Position numbers and translations under genes: made by a program
Shown here: positions 23,553-34,600 of the stretch, one piece after another
Layout: every line of letters begins with the position of its first letter
Numbering within the stretch: the first letter of the stretch is position 1
The notes under the pieces: generated by a model
Database searches by the model: none
What the model was told of the DNA's origin: nothing
Seen by the model: the letters and a program-made list of their open reading frames with translations, nothing else
Assembly (NCBI GenBank): GCA_944548615.1
Contig: OX155952.1
Coordinates: forward strand, 2,876,501 to 2,940,500
Reading direction: 5' to 3'
Length of the DNA stretch: 64,000 nucleotides
Origin: Micropterix aruncella
Taxonomy: Eukaryota; Arthropoda; Insecta; Lepidoptera; Micropterigidae

Positions 23553-24212
23553 ACGTTATCTTGCCTAAAGTACGCCTTACGCAGACACAAAAGTCCTTTG
23601 GATATTTGAGCTATAAGCTCTTTAACCAGCTACCACTCTCCACAAGAAAGATGGAAACAAAGGTGTTTAAAAGATTTATTAAACAAAAGCTACAATCCAC
23701 ACATGCTTTCTATAAGCTGGGTGATTTTTTTGAGCATGCCAATTCCTTCAAATGGGAATAACATTAATATGTAACTTTCAGGTACCTCATTTTAGTTCTT
23801 ATTGTTTAATAATAATATTATGAATTTAATATTTAATATGTAGACTACAAAGTGTAATGTAACATACCTGATCATATACATACGTTGTTTTTTCCAATTT
23901 TGTTTTGATACTACCTATTGTGTGATTATTTTTTGTATAAAGTGCTTGATGACTATTAATATTCTTATAATAATTATCTATTTTATATGTATACTCATGT
24001 ACATGGATTCAGCTCTATTTTAAAAAAAAATTATTTGTCTGCCGTGTAAAGCCGACTTTAGTCAACGCTATTGTCGAATTAATATTTATGCTTTAATCGT
24101 TTTATATCTACATTTAAACTGACGAATTCTAATATGCGATAATTAGCTTTAATTCATAATTCATGCTTTTATTGTATATTCTGAATAAATAAATTGAATA
24201 CTGAATACTGAA
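23553..24212 (+). pseudogene. LINE 3' end, C-terminal coding remnant and tail
   Basis: The plus-strand frame ending at 23761 contains KSFGYLSYKLFNQLPLSTRK, then VFKRFIKQKL and FYKLGDFFEHANSFKW. These match the LYN-LP, F-K-x-x-(I/L)-K and YY-DF-ND-W positions of the related LINE ends at 6.0 and 21.6 kb. Roughly 400 bp of AT-rich 3' UTR follows and ends with AATAAATAAA-like and GAATACTGAATACTGAATTC repeats. The RT core is missing: a 5'-truncated insertion. Confidence 0.75.
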
Positions 24213-24765
24213 TTCGTAATATTTCAGCAATTGTAATCCCACGAAGTAATGTTTTTTCAGTTTTACATGGTGCAAGCCCTTTAGGGTATTTACGGAATTG
24301 TCAGGCTTTGAAGGGAGCTTGAGAAATGTTTGCCCCTATGAAGTGGTTAAAGTATGCCGAGCCAATTTGGCCCGAGAGAGATGGGAGGGGTTGGGGCTTC
24401 CCACTTATTCACGCCCCGTTTTCTGCTGAGTAAGATTTTGCGACATCGCGTCATTAGTATTCAAGGTCAATGGAAGCTTTAAAAACGACGTATGTGGCAG
24501 AAAACAGTGTATCTTCATGTATCAACATTTTAGTAGAAGAGAATGGTCATTTTGGGCCCAATTTTCAAATAGCTGTTAATCATAAACCAATTGAAATCTC
24601 TCATTATGTAGAATATATTTTTTTGAATGACTGATCCCAATTATGAGCCGTTTCTGAGTTATATCTTATTAAATATGGCTGAGTTATATCCTATTAAATA
24701 TTAAATATACCTGATGTCCCCCTAGGGCACATAACACATCAAGGCAATGTATTTTTAATAACTGT
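24213..24765. other. no feature recognised
   Basis: No conserved domain or pairable transposon end was seen on either strand. Confidence 0.4.
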
Positions 24766-24769
24766 TTAA

Positions 24770-25038
24770 CCCCTCTACCTATACGAACGTACGTAAGACG
24801 TCCGCTATATTATCGTCCGTACGTAAAAAACAAAAAAAAGCAGAAACCCACTAAGCGTACGTGATACGTCAATTTGTTCCTACGATTCTAAATACAAAAA
24901 AGGGTCATAAATGAGCCTATTAAGTAAAAAAGTTTTCTGGTATACCTATTGTAAACAAGTATTCTTATTAAGAAATGTAATGAAAAAAACCCAACGATTG
25001 TTTACCTACTTTTTAAATAATAATCCAAAGATAGGCGG
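24770..25038. mobile_element. possible piggyBac-like MITE (TTAA flanks)
   Basis: TTAA flanks both sides (24766-24769 and 25039-25042). The terminal CCCCTCTACCTATA is only loosely mirrored by TAGGCGG at the other end. Subterminal ACGTACGTAAGACGT and TCCGTACGTAAAAA are internal repeats. The end match is weak, so this could be coincidence. Confidence 0.35.
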
Positions 25039-25424
25039 TTAAACGAAAATACCCGAAACGATAAAGTACATACGCTGCGTTAGTGCAAACTATATATTCC
25101 TAAGAATGCTCGAGTTTGTCATTAGTATATGAAGGGGAAATACTGGGATATGTTGCTTGAACTTTGTAATGTGTCTCATGATTTCATTGCCGCTCTGTTT
25201 CATTGCCGCTCTGTATGTAGGTATGCTAAGGTCAGCTGTCCAACATGGTGTGGCCAGTGACCGTACATCATTATATACTATCTTTTATGGATTTTAACTG
25301 CAAATAAAGTATTTTAAATAAATAATTGGCATTGGGTTTTTTTGTGTCGAGATAAATAGATCTTTCCAATGTTATTATTATTGAAGAGTTGGGCCCAGCG
25401 CACATACATTTTTCCCTATTGTCC

Positions 25425-27160
25425 TTCCTTGCATTTTTTAAGACTTAGAAACGGCGTTCGATACGGTTTCTTATTCATTGCTTAATAAACGTCTTCGGAA
25501 TATTTGGATAAATAATTAGGCTCTCTATTGGTTCAGGACTACCTTTGCATCGTGAGCAATCCGTCAGTATTCAAGGTGTAAAGTTCCCCAAGGTATTATC
25601 CTGAGGCCGCTGATCTTCTTAATCTAAATTAATGGCATTAAAAACATTCAAGATAACTGTAGCATTACTTCATATGCAGATGACACCGCTATTATTCATG
25701 AAACACTAACATGGGCTAATTGTTTCTCTTTCGCTGAAAAGGGATTAACGAAGGCAAAACCACGGCTTGATTATACTCGTATTCGTAGTTTGCTGTCTCC
25801 TAATATCTTCAAAACGAAGTATGTTCCACTTAGTATAATTTACTCTGGCAAAACTGGCATAAAACTCAGAATACACACACACAATGTTAAGTGCGATTAT
25901 ATTAAAAAAGCTCAATAAAATGCAATGTCCTTTTAGTCGTCACGCTGAAAGGATACAATATCTGGGAATGCCAATACTGTTATCTAAGATGGGTGGGACA
26001 CACATATTAATACAATAACAAAAAAAACAGTTTTTTTAGGGGTTTTAGACACTAAAACTTCAAAAACATAATATATAGATAAGAAATATCGACAGAGGAA
26101 CATCGATGGTGCCCAAACATCGATAAGGCACCATCGATGTAAAAAACATCGAACATAGATCTCTAACCATCGATGTTTATGATATATCGGACAGCGATGT
26201 TTATCCCTACTCGGATGCACTTTACTGAGCACATATGTATGTATTTACATTTATTTTATGTGCTATTTACTTAACCTGGGCTCAGACAGATGTATTCTTT
26301 TTCTATAACTTTTATTTTTTCGTTTGTGCTCTTGCATTTGGATGTCTAGGTAACTAATACATAAAATATATTTTTTTTAAAACACATTTTATGGCATTGT
26401 TTTGGAAACTGAATACCAACTGTTAGAAGAAAAAAGATAGATATGAAGCCTTTATGCGATTGTTTAAATTTCTAAGAAGACCTTAACCGCTTCTCTATTT
26501 ACGTGAATCGAATCACCTACAAGCTAAACGTTGGTAAATGCCACTCGTTTTGTTTTACTCGAAAAAGGAATTGCACACCAATACCAACTCTTTAATATCT
26601 GGATTCATTCTAAATCTGTTGTCAAAGATCTAGATATTTTATTAGATGATAAATTAAAGTTTATCGACGATATCAACACTTTTGCGGAAAAGATATTTGG
26701 AATGCTGGGTTTCATTTTAAGGTATTCTGAATTATTTTCTAATGTACCTATATACTATTAAACCGTTTTTTCACGCTTGCGTCCGCCCGCACCTTGAATA
26801 TTGCTCACAAGTGTGGAACCCCTTATGGCACCCATGTAAATAAGATACAACATATTCAGAAAAAATCTTAAAAAGTATTTGAATTACAGGTTCTATGTCA
26901 CGTTCGATACCCACTGGCTGATCGAAGGACGAACCACCATTTAGTCTTCTTCCACAAAAAAACATTAATAATGAACGAAACTGCATGGATCTGGTCCAGC
27001 TAATACAATTCCGCACCCCTTTCTATACGAAGAGACGGTCCACATTATTACACATGAGACGTTGCAACAACAATTACAGGCAGATCGGCATGCACCAATC
27101 GATATATTTACGAAAACACGAATTCAAAAACTTCTTGAAGATGGGGATATTTAATGTTAA
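25425..27160 (+). pseudogene. non-LTR retrotransposon reverse transcriptase pseudogene
   Basis: Reverse-transcriptase blocks appear in order in broken frames: DLETAFDTVSYSLLNKRL (from 25442), VPQG...RPLIFLI-INGIKN, and SYADDTAII at about 25670 with the two catalytic aspartates. Downstream are LSPNIFKTKYVPLSIIYSGK and, after an insertion at about 26030-26220, LDILLDDKLKFIDDIN, KIFGMLGFILRYSELF and LNIAHKCGTPYGTHVNKIQH of the thumb and connection region. The order and motifs fit a Jockey/CR1-type LINE. Multiple stops, frameshifts and the insertion show that it is inactive. The 3' boundary is approximate. Confidence 0.8.
26030..26220. repeat. CATCGATG-rich insert inside the LINE pseudogene
   Basis: ACATCGATGGTGCC at about 26099 is mirrored by GGCACCATCGATGT at about 26127. 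Several further CATCGATG/ACATCGA copies follow up to 26200. The block interrupts the RT-derived sequence and may be a small foldback insertion or a simple-repeat expansion. Confidence 0.5.
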
Positions 27161-27649
27161 TGTAAAACTCAAGACATTTTCTAATGTACATTATAATTAT
27201 ATTTCATATCTTACGCAAGTAATATGTATCTCTATAATATTTCTATGTATCAGATTTTGTATAAGTACGTATACTTTTATAAATGTACCATCATATCAGT
27301 ATAGTGAATATAAAAATTTATTGCTGTGTATATTTTTCACTGCCTCCCTGGTTCCCCCCTTTCTATCCTACTCCCGGTTTCGATGCTATGTTATTTTATT
27401 TAAATGTAATTAGTTAGTGGAGTGCAACAGTATATTTTTAATATGTTTGCCTAGTTGTTGTTGCAAACTTATAATATTTACGCGGTAACAGGAAAGGGGA
27501 GAAACCCCACCCACCACCCGGGCAGTTCTAACGAAATGGGTCGTTTTATCTGCTCGAGATGGTGTTGTTTACAAACTGTTTTCCCTAAATAAGATAAATT
27601 AATTCAATTTAAATATTATTTTCGTAAGAATTCCGTAAATATTTTGTTT
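27161..27649. other. AT-rich, probable LINE 3' UTR and flank
   Basis: Sequence downstream of the RT pseudogene is AT-rich and non-coding, then turns GC-richer near 27490 as the R1 copy is approached. A clear LINE tail was not identified. Confidence 0.35.
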
Positions 27650-28430
27650 TGAAAGACTTCGCCACCGATGCTGCACAACAAGAGTTGTCAACTACAACGG
27701 GCGAACACGTCACCTCAGGAAGTTTTAACGAAATGTATCGTTCTGTCTCCCGTGAGGTGAGCGCAGAAGACTTAGGACAAAACAATCCACCGTCAAGCTC
27801 CGCCACCTGCCCGTCAGAGGCCAACGCCTTACGGCGAGGCACCGGGAAAGGTGCCCAGCGGGAAGCCTCGCCCCCTGACTACCAGTTTTGGCAGGATATC
27901 TCCGTCTGGAATTAACCTTCAGGATACCTCAGTCCTCTCGACTGGTTACGGGTCCGAAGTCGCCTACGCGACCTCTACTTAAAGTATTACAGCGGTAATT
28001 TAGTTAGAATTTATCGCGGACCTGGGCGTTCTTTGCCCGTAGTGCCACACGGGATCGAGTGGCCCAAGGTCATTTCAAGAGTGGCTGACAACAGGTCAAC
28101 ATCCACCCCCGCTGCTTAGAAAACAGTGTATTTCCATAGTCTCCAGACCCCTTCAGCAATTAGTCAGAATGCACAACCGATTGGCTTCGTCGACCGGTAC
28201 GCAAACCGTCCAGTGGCGCCGGGATGCAATCCCGCCGGGAGAAACCGGTGCACCAGCTCTGAAGCCTGAGACACGGGAGTCTTACCCGGGGTAGTCTTCC
28301 ACTCGAGGAGGTTTCTGAATAGGAGCTGAATCGTAAGTTGAGCCGATCCGAGAACAAAATGGATCTTATTCTTACCGATTCTGCACAATACCGCACGACC
28401 AGACACTTCACAGGAAATAGTCGCGAAGTT
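27650..28430 (-). repeat. GC-rich dispersed repeat R1, copy 3 (reverse)
   Basis: The reverse complement contains CCTGAGGTGACGTGTTCGCC, AAGGCGTTGGCCTCTGACGG, GTTGACCTGTTGTCAGCCAC and CTCAACTTACGATTCAGCTC, in the same relative order as the copies at 2268, 7650 and 42530. This is the longest copy and extends the family at its 5' side. The open frames at 27609-27915 and 28160-28468 run through the repeat and are not supported as genes. Confidence 0.7.
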
Positions 28431-28902
28431 ATATGAGTTGCGTCTGGAGACTCATCGTCACTCGCCATACCGCCAGACCTTTCTTCGACAGATTTACTTT
28501 TTTGCGAATGACCTACAGGAGGGAAAAATCAGCTCCGAAGAGGCAGTGAAAAACAGCTTTAAAGCATTCGTTGATTCGTGTTCACAACTTTGATAGAAGA
28601 ACCATTAGCCCACTCTCATTAATTAAAATGGATACACTGCGTAGATAATAGGGGTCAATATTTCGATTACACATATAAAATGTTTTGTCCTAAATTTCCT
28701 GTGTAGAACATCAGTTTTATGGGACAGGAACATCGCGCAAGGGGGCAGTTCCTAGTAAACGAATTTTTAAGTATAAATGGCAGAAACCCTATTGGGTCCC
28801 GAAAATTGTCACGAGACAGCGGTACATACGCAGCACACATGCGAACTGATATAATGTTTACGTCATGCCTACAATGAAGCCCTTCACTTAGCGAGGACGT
28901 AA

Positions 28903-29166
28903 AGGAAGAGATAGCACCGGGGCCCCCATCTCCCCTATACCACCTGGCGTAGTCTCAACAGACTAAGGGTGGGTGTGTCAAGATGCCGAGCTAATCTTAT
29001 CCGCTGGGGATTCACAGAGAACCCAATATGCGACTGTGGAACGCTGCGGGATGAAGAACACCTCCTATCCTACCCGCAGTTGTCAACCCCCATCACAGAC
29101 CAGAACCTACAAGAGGCGAACGACACGGCCATCCGGGCCGTATACTTTTGGAGAGACCTGTCCTAA
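28903..29166 (+). pseudogene. C-terminal zinc-knuckle fragment of a non-LTR retrotransposon
   Basis: The plus strand encodes TWRSLNRLRVGVSRCRANLI followed by RWGFTENPICDCG and DEEHLLSYP. This is the C-terminal module found after the RT and RNase H region in many Jockey/I/R1-type LINEs, usually C-x-C-G...H-x(4)-C; here the last cysteine position reads Ser (LSYP instead of the usual C-P). The frame ends at 29166. Upstream sequence (28480-28900) is probably further decayed LINE sequence, but I could not confirm motifs. Confidence 0.75.
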
Positions 29167-29204
29167 CCATGCCCGGACACATTAACGAACGAACGTCGCG
29201 TATG

Positions 29205-29908
29205 CACTGAGAAAAATATTGAATTGCTTCTTACATTACGGTTTTGTTATTAGGGTTTTGCGGTTTTATACAGAATAATGATGTTTCAATCGTAATTTTG
29301 TTGAATTACAAGGATTTTTGATGAAACTACATTAATTTTGATTATTTTTTTATTATTATATATATTTATTATTATTATATATATATTTTTATTAATATTA
29401 TTTTTATTGTGTTTGGTTGGTTCATCGACCCTCGTTTTAAATGTAAAAATATAAATTGCTTGCCCTGGAACGGGTATATCCCAGTTGGGCAGCACTAGCC
29501 AGTGAATGAAAAAGGAAAGTTTTTGCCATTTGTTTTAATATTATACTTATTGTAAATGGTTAATTTGATCATTCCAATAAAAATAAAAATAAATAAACAA
29601 AATAAGTCGATTATATGTATTAACATTTTCTTTACGGTTAATACGGGAATAACAGTATACTGTGGTTTAAACATGATTCATGGGTCCAACTATAACCGTA
29701 CATATACTACTATAACATGCTGTCTTTTTAGAAGCGAGATATCAAGGTCGCGACGTACGGAAATAATAATATGTTTTAACATTACTACACGGTAATTAAC
29801 GTCACGCCAACACCGTTACGCGTCATGTTAACTCATACGTATGGACCACAGTCCGCGTTGTTGAAACGTGCGTATTTCCGTGATATCATCGTCATGTTTT
29901 TCTCAGTG
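29205..29908. mobile_element. MITE family B, copy 2 (split by a LINE tail)
   Basis: Starts CACTGAGAAAAATATTGAAT and ends TTTTTCTCAGTG, with TG outside both ends. The interior matches the other family B copies: TTTCAATCGTAATTTTGTTG on the left, and CAACACCGTTACGCGTCATG and GCGTATTTCCGTG on the right. A 271-bp retroposed tail at 29336-29606 interrupts it. Confidence 0.85.
29336..29606 (+). mobile_element. retroposon 3' tail inserted in MITE family B
   Basis: TGTTTGGTTGGTTCATCGAC, GCCCTGGAACGGGTATATCC and GTTTTTGCCATTTGTTT are shared almost base for base with 58335-58600. Both copies end in AATAAA-type (AAAT)n repeats. This looks like the 3' end of a LINE or LINE-dependent SINE; the part upstream of the tail is missing in both copies. 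Confidence 0.7.
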
Positions 29909-30419
29909 TGCGTAAAAAGTCTAAATTCGCAGGAAAAGACGTCAATAAGATGGGAATAAACAAACGTAGCCTCGGGAATAAGGCATTGGTCGTCTGCGCG
30001 GGATGTTCTGCAACCACAGCCTCGCGCGTACCAGAGGGGTGAACAAAGGCGAAACCCACTCCGGCCTCAAAGGCACCGGCTTCGACGGCTCGCTCCGCTG
30101 CGGCTGCACCTTTCGACCACTGCGATTGTCGCGGCGATTATTCGGGGTCGTTAACTCTCGGCCGCTGAATCACGGAGCCTTACAATGTTGCATGGGATGA
30201 AGTAATCGGCGGCGGCCCGCCGACGCTACGGAGCAAAGTAGAGTCCGACCGAAAACCCTTTATCGGCCGAACCCGAAAACGAAATTCGGCATTTTATGTA
30301 TGTTCGGACGAAAACCGAAACCTAAAAGATACTAAATATTCTAAATTAATGAAAATCGCATTTTAATATTGGAAATAAACATTTGTTATGCTGCCATAAA
30401 TTAAAATGGGTAACAATAT
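29909..30419. other. GC-rich stretch without recognised gene
   Basis: 29990-30240 is clearly GC-richer than the surroundings and holds a 65-codon open frame (30003-30200). I recognise no domain. 30250-30330 has several CCGAAAAC-like repeats. Confidence 0.35.
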
Positions 30420-31110
30420 ATAGCGCGTTCGCAAAAAACCGCTATTTCTTTCAAGGGGTAACTCTGCATGTGAAACCATTGATTATAAGGCGTATTAGAT
30501 TGCTCAATGCCCTACTACGATTTGGCAGCTAAGATTTTAGAAACGGAACCGGTAGATGACACTCATACTTTCAAAAATTGATTAATCTTCTCTTATATTC
30601 AATATGGCAGCGTCTGCTGTATAGCAGTACGGCGGCGCACTATAGATGGCGCTCTAAACAAGCCGATAGATACGGCATCCTATCCGGAAATAAATAAATA
30701 ATACAATAACAAACGAATTTTATATCATAGCTCTTATTATTTTAATACTACTTACATTCAGATGTCAATTTTAATTTGGTATGCTGGTTTCAATAGGTAA
30801 TAATTATGCTATTTAATGTTCAGATAGACAAATATATGACATTCAATCTCTCGGTATTATTTCTGTAATTTATTCAGCCTATATATAAATGCGATAGATA
30901 GCACTAATGATTGTATGCTATTATTGTTATCACTGGTCGTATTATTTATAACAAATCAGTCTTTTACAAAAAACCATCTCAACGTTTATTTAGATGACCA
31001 ATTAAATTGCTATTATTTTCACCGTACGATGATATCAGCGCCGACTGCATGTCGGCGGTGTAGAAGGGTTTCCAAAACGTACTGTCATTGAGCAATATAT
31101 AATCAATGAT
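30420..31110. repeat. repeat families D and E, compound
   Basis: GTATTAGATTGCTCAATG at about 30492 and its inverted relative CATTGAGCAATATATAATCA at about 31086 bracket this stretch. Between them lies a family E block (TTCTCTTATATTCAATATGG and AGATGGCGCTCTAAAC). The D arms in opposite orientation suggest a foldback-type element with internal sequence, but the outer ends were not defined. Confidence 0.45.
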
Positions 31111-32642
31111 GAAGCTAAACAAAATATTTTTTTTTGATGTCGACTCGTTTTGTGAAAAAATAGGATAGAATTCGCCGAAATCTTCCCCACGAGCAAAAAA
31201 TCATGGTAAGAGATGAAAATCGCAAAGAGGACCATGCCCCTTATAATTAGAGAAGATCTTAAATTAGGGCCTACCGTCAGATCAACTGGCGGCTACACTG
31301 CCGCTCTGCGTCAACGAGAGCAAAACGGTTGCGTCAGCAGCATACGTATTTAGTGTGAGGGACAGAGGTTATGGCAAGACTACATACATGTAGGTTGTTA
31401 GTTTTCGATTGAATGCGATCACTCGAGGGACGGTCGAGTCGCGCGGTCCCGGATGATCATGAAGCGAGTGAGTGCGGTTTTGTGCGGATCAATCTTGGAA
31501 AAGCCTCAACGTCCGCGCGGTGCGGGAAGCGAGTTAGTACTTGTTTGTACGGGACAATCTTAGGAAAGCCTCAACGCCCGCGTAAGAAACGCACGAGTAT
31601 CTTTTTGGACAGACAACTCATGAAAAGCTTCAGCACCAGCGACTCTGGGACAGCCACACGCAGCTACTGGACAGTTCGTACCGCTAATACCGCTTCTACC
31701 CACCGATCCGGAAGACTACCCCCAGAGTAGCGCAGTGGCCCGCCGCCTTGAGAGTAGGAGGTAGTTGCGGCTGGAGCCGCAAATTCGGCGTGCAACTGTC
31801 ACACAAATGCAACATGAGCTGTAGCTCTAGTGAACTCGAAGCACTAAACGGAAGACTGGAAACTTGTCATAATATGGAAGCCGGGGCAATGGACCGGCTC
31901 ACGAGAATTCCCGCTAAAAGCTTTCACAGATATAGGAAGACGTCCCGAGCTAAGGACAACTGGGCCCGATTCAATGGCGTAGCTATAGGGTGGCAGCGCT
32001 GGCAAAATGCCACGACCCCCCCCCCCCCACCCCGACGGGGGTTCCCGGTTTTTTTAAATTAAATTACAACGTGACGATTTTTACTGGGAGGGCCCCATTT
32101 GCCACGGGCCTCAGATAGATGGTATTGTTACGCCAGTGCCCCGGTTAATACTGAAATACTGAACTAATATAATCCTGAAAAATCCGAAAACTAACCGTAA
32201 CGCGGTCGGACTCTAAGTAAAAGGAACAGTGAAAGCTAATGAGCGTGCAATTGTCGGCACTAATGCAGAGAGACGCTGCTCGAAAGGCACGTTCGGATCG
32301 AAGCGTTTGACGTTCCGTCTTTTTCGCAGCACAGCGGGATCTCTTCGTGTGCGCGTGAAAGTGGCACACTACACATATCTGTCCCCGTGTGCACGCAGCC
32401 ATTCAGACACGCCGAATCTGGTCCTAAAAGTGCTTTTGAATGGCATACTGAGGCATAATTGAATAGCATACTTGATACATGAATTTTTATATATTATAGA
32501 TATACTTTTATAGCATACGTTTGAATAGCATAGTCGGATGGGGTAACTGTGCTCGTCGTTTTAAATGTGCACAGCATGAATGAGACGATAGTAACCACTC
32601 TTTCCTTGACGTCAGTCTCGTCCCGCATGCCCTGCTCCCATC
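31111..32642. other. no gene recognised; short duplication and poly-C
   Basis: Two imperfect direct repeats about 64 bp apart at 31490-31585 share AAGCCTCAACGYCCGCG. A C-run lies at about 32019-32035. Open frames at 31413-32062 are GC-driven and lack any domain I know. Confidence 0.4.
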
Positions 32643-33215
32643 GTAACCAATCGAGAGACCGGAGTAATCTGGTCACAATTGGAAGTAAGGGCGTGAGTGT
32701 AGGCCCGCCGGGTAACACACCTGGGTATCTCGCGGTTAAGGCGTTGGCCTCTTACGGGCTTGTGGCGTAGCTAGACGGTGGACTGTTTTGTCCTCAAGTC
32801 TTCTGCGCTCACTCCAGGGAGATAGAACGACTAATCGTTAAAACTTCCTGAGGTGACGGGCTCGCCCGCTGTAGTCGACCACCCTAGTTGCCCTGCTCCC
32901 CTGATTCGGTAATACACCGTTTCACCGCTTCGTAAGGGAGAGGACCGCGCGAGCGACCTCGAACTCGTAACCAATCGAGAGACCGGAGTAATCTGGTCAC
33001 AATTGGAAGTAAGGGCGTGAGTGTAGGCCCGCCGGGTAACACTCCTGGCTATCTCGCGGTTAAGGCGTTGGCCTCTTACGGGCTTGTGGAGTAGCTAGAC
33101 GGTGGACTGTTTTGTCCTCAAGTCTTCTGCGCTCACTCCAGGGAGATAGAACGACTAATCGTTAAAACTTCCTGAGGTGACGGGCTCGCCCGCTGTAGTC
33201 GACAACCCTCGTTTG
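32643..33215 (+). repeat. GC-rich repeat R1, tandemly duplicated copy
   Basis: A unit beginning GTAACCAATCGAGAGACCGG occurs at 32643 and again at 32967, a 324-bp period. Both units run to GTGACGGGCTCGCCCGCTGT and differ at only a few bases. Both carry GCGGTTAAGGCGTTGGCCTC. The near identity between units, against clear divergence from the other R1 copies, indicates a recent local tandem duplication. Confidence 0.85.
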
Positions 33216-34111
33216 ACTGTTCCACACCATCATGTTTGTATAGGGTAGAATGTTTTTTACGTAATAATTTTGTTTTTGTTTCAATTTTGCATCACGTGTG
33301 TCTAGAAATGTGTGTTTATTGAGGTAGTTAGGGCGGTGTTGGGCATAAAATTACCATGTTTTGATTGCGGGCTCTCGCGATGTGTACGGAGGGCAAGTGT
33401 GCGCACGCAAATGCCCCGAAGACGCAAATTTTTTGTTTTTTTTTTAATTTCATGTGAATTTTGAATAGTTCCTAATATAATTTTGATTAATGCTTAATAT
33501 TAATCTTACTTAGAGGGAAAAGGACCCAGCCCATGGTAGTGAGTTTCAACTCTATACCATGGGGTAAGTGTACGAAAATGTATGATGCTAGTTTTTTGCT
33601 CGGAGTAATAGGATCAGTTATTAAAGTTTCATGTTTCGACGATAAGCCCCAAAACACGACTATAGTTTCATCTTAATAAATCATTTGGTGTTTTCACAAT
33701 ACCAACCAGAGTGTATACTGCGCACACTTGACCCATTACTCATAATAAGGATGTGCAATGTGCATAAGTCAAAAATACTGGACAACAATACGAGGTGTTC
33801 GCGACTGCATTGCACCACAAATCTTTTAAGGGGTAACTGTAGATATATAAAATTAAACAAAAATATTGAACACAGCGTAATTAGGTATGTATTACTTATT
33901 TCGTGAACACCTGCCGATGCCATCATAAAACTTAATATAATCCCTATAAAGCCACAGTATTGAAAGTGACATTTTTCAAAATTTACAGGACAGCCAAGTT
34001 AAACAATATTACTAGTCTTTTCTGGTCGAATTCCGTAAGCTGTAACGGTAGTTGTGTTTACGGACACTACTATCTTGTACGTCTATGCGATGTTCAGCTT
34101 AAACCCATACC
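33216..34111. other. no feature recognised
   Basis: No domain or transposon terminus was recognised. Overlapping open frames at 33681-33926 on both strands have no motif. Confidence 0.4.
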
Positions 34112-34600
34112 AAGGGTTACGTGGAAGAACGATCAATGTCATATTTTTTGTCATATCTCAAGATAAGATACTTTTTTATGAGGTGTACATTTAAGTAAAA
34201 TGATTTTTTTAGAGACTTAACTTACTCAAACCACAGTATACCGACAGAACGGTAGATGCACTCTCAAGCGACAGGGCATTGCGGAGATAGAGCGCATGGG
34301 GAGAGAGTAGAGGGGTACGTCTCGACGGACGCCTTTGGTTAGCGATACGCGCATGCGAAGGTTGGCGAATTTCTCAATGTTTGACATCTACGTCGACGGA
34401 GTATGGCGGCCATATGCGAGCCCTTAGCACTCGTGACGTAGATCGTTTCGATTTCAATTTTGTTTTAAGAGACGCTACTGTCTGGTACACTGTTCTCACA
34501 CAAACCTTAGTGAATAGGTCATAAGTTTGTACATTTTTGAAATGGAATTTCCAAAATTTCAAAAAAAAGTTGTCATTGATCGTTCTTCACCCAACCCTTC
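34112..34600. mobile_element. foldback/MITE related to family F
   Basis: AAGGGTTACGTGGAAGAACG at the left is mirrored by CGTTCTTCACCCAACCCTT at the right, continuing into GATCAATGTCA/TGTCATTGATC. The core GGAAGAACGAT is shared with the family F ends at 20031 and 20433. The interior is non-coding. Confidence 0.65.

Noticed and set aside
27609..27915. Overlapping ORFs at 27.6-27.9 kb
   Set aside because: Both frames read through R1 copy 3; no domain and no agreement with other copies.
30003..30200. GC-rich 65-codon frame resembling a small exon
   Set aside because: No domain, no flanking splice sites of quality and no start context; GC content alone explains the open frame.
32720..32900. Ser/Leu tRNA gene in R1
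   Set aside because: The A-box resemblance is good, but the B-box-like motif is about 135 bp away and no cloverleaf can be drawn around a normal anticodon arm.
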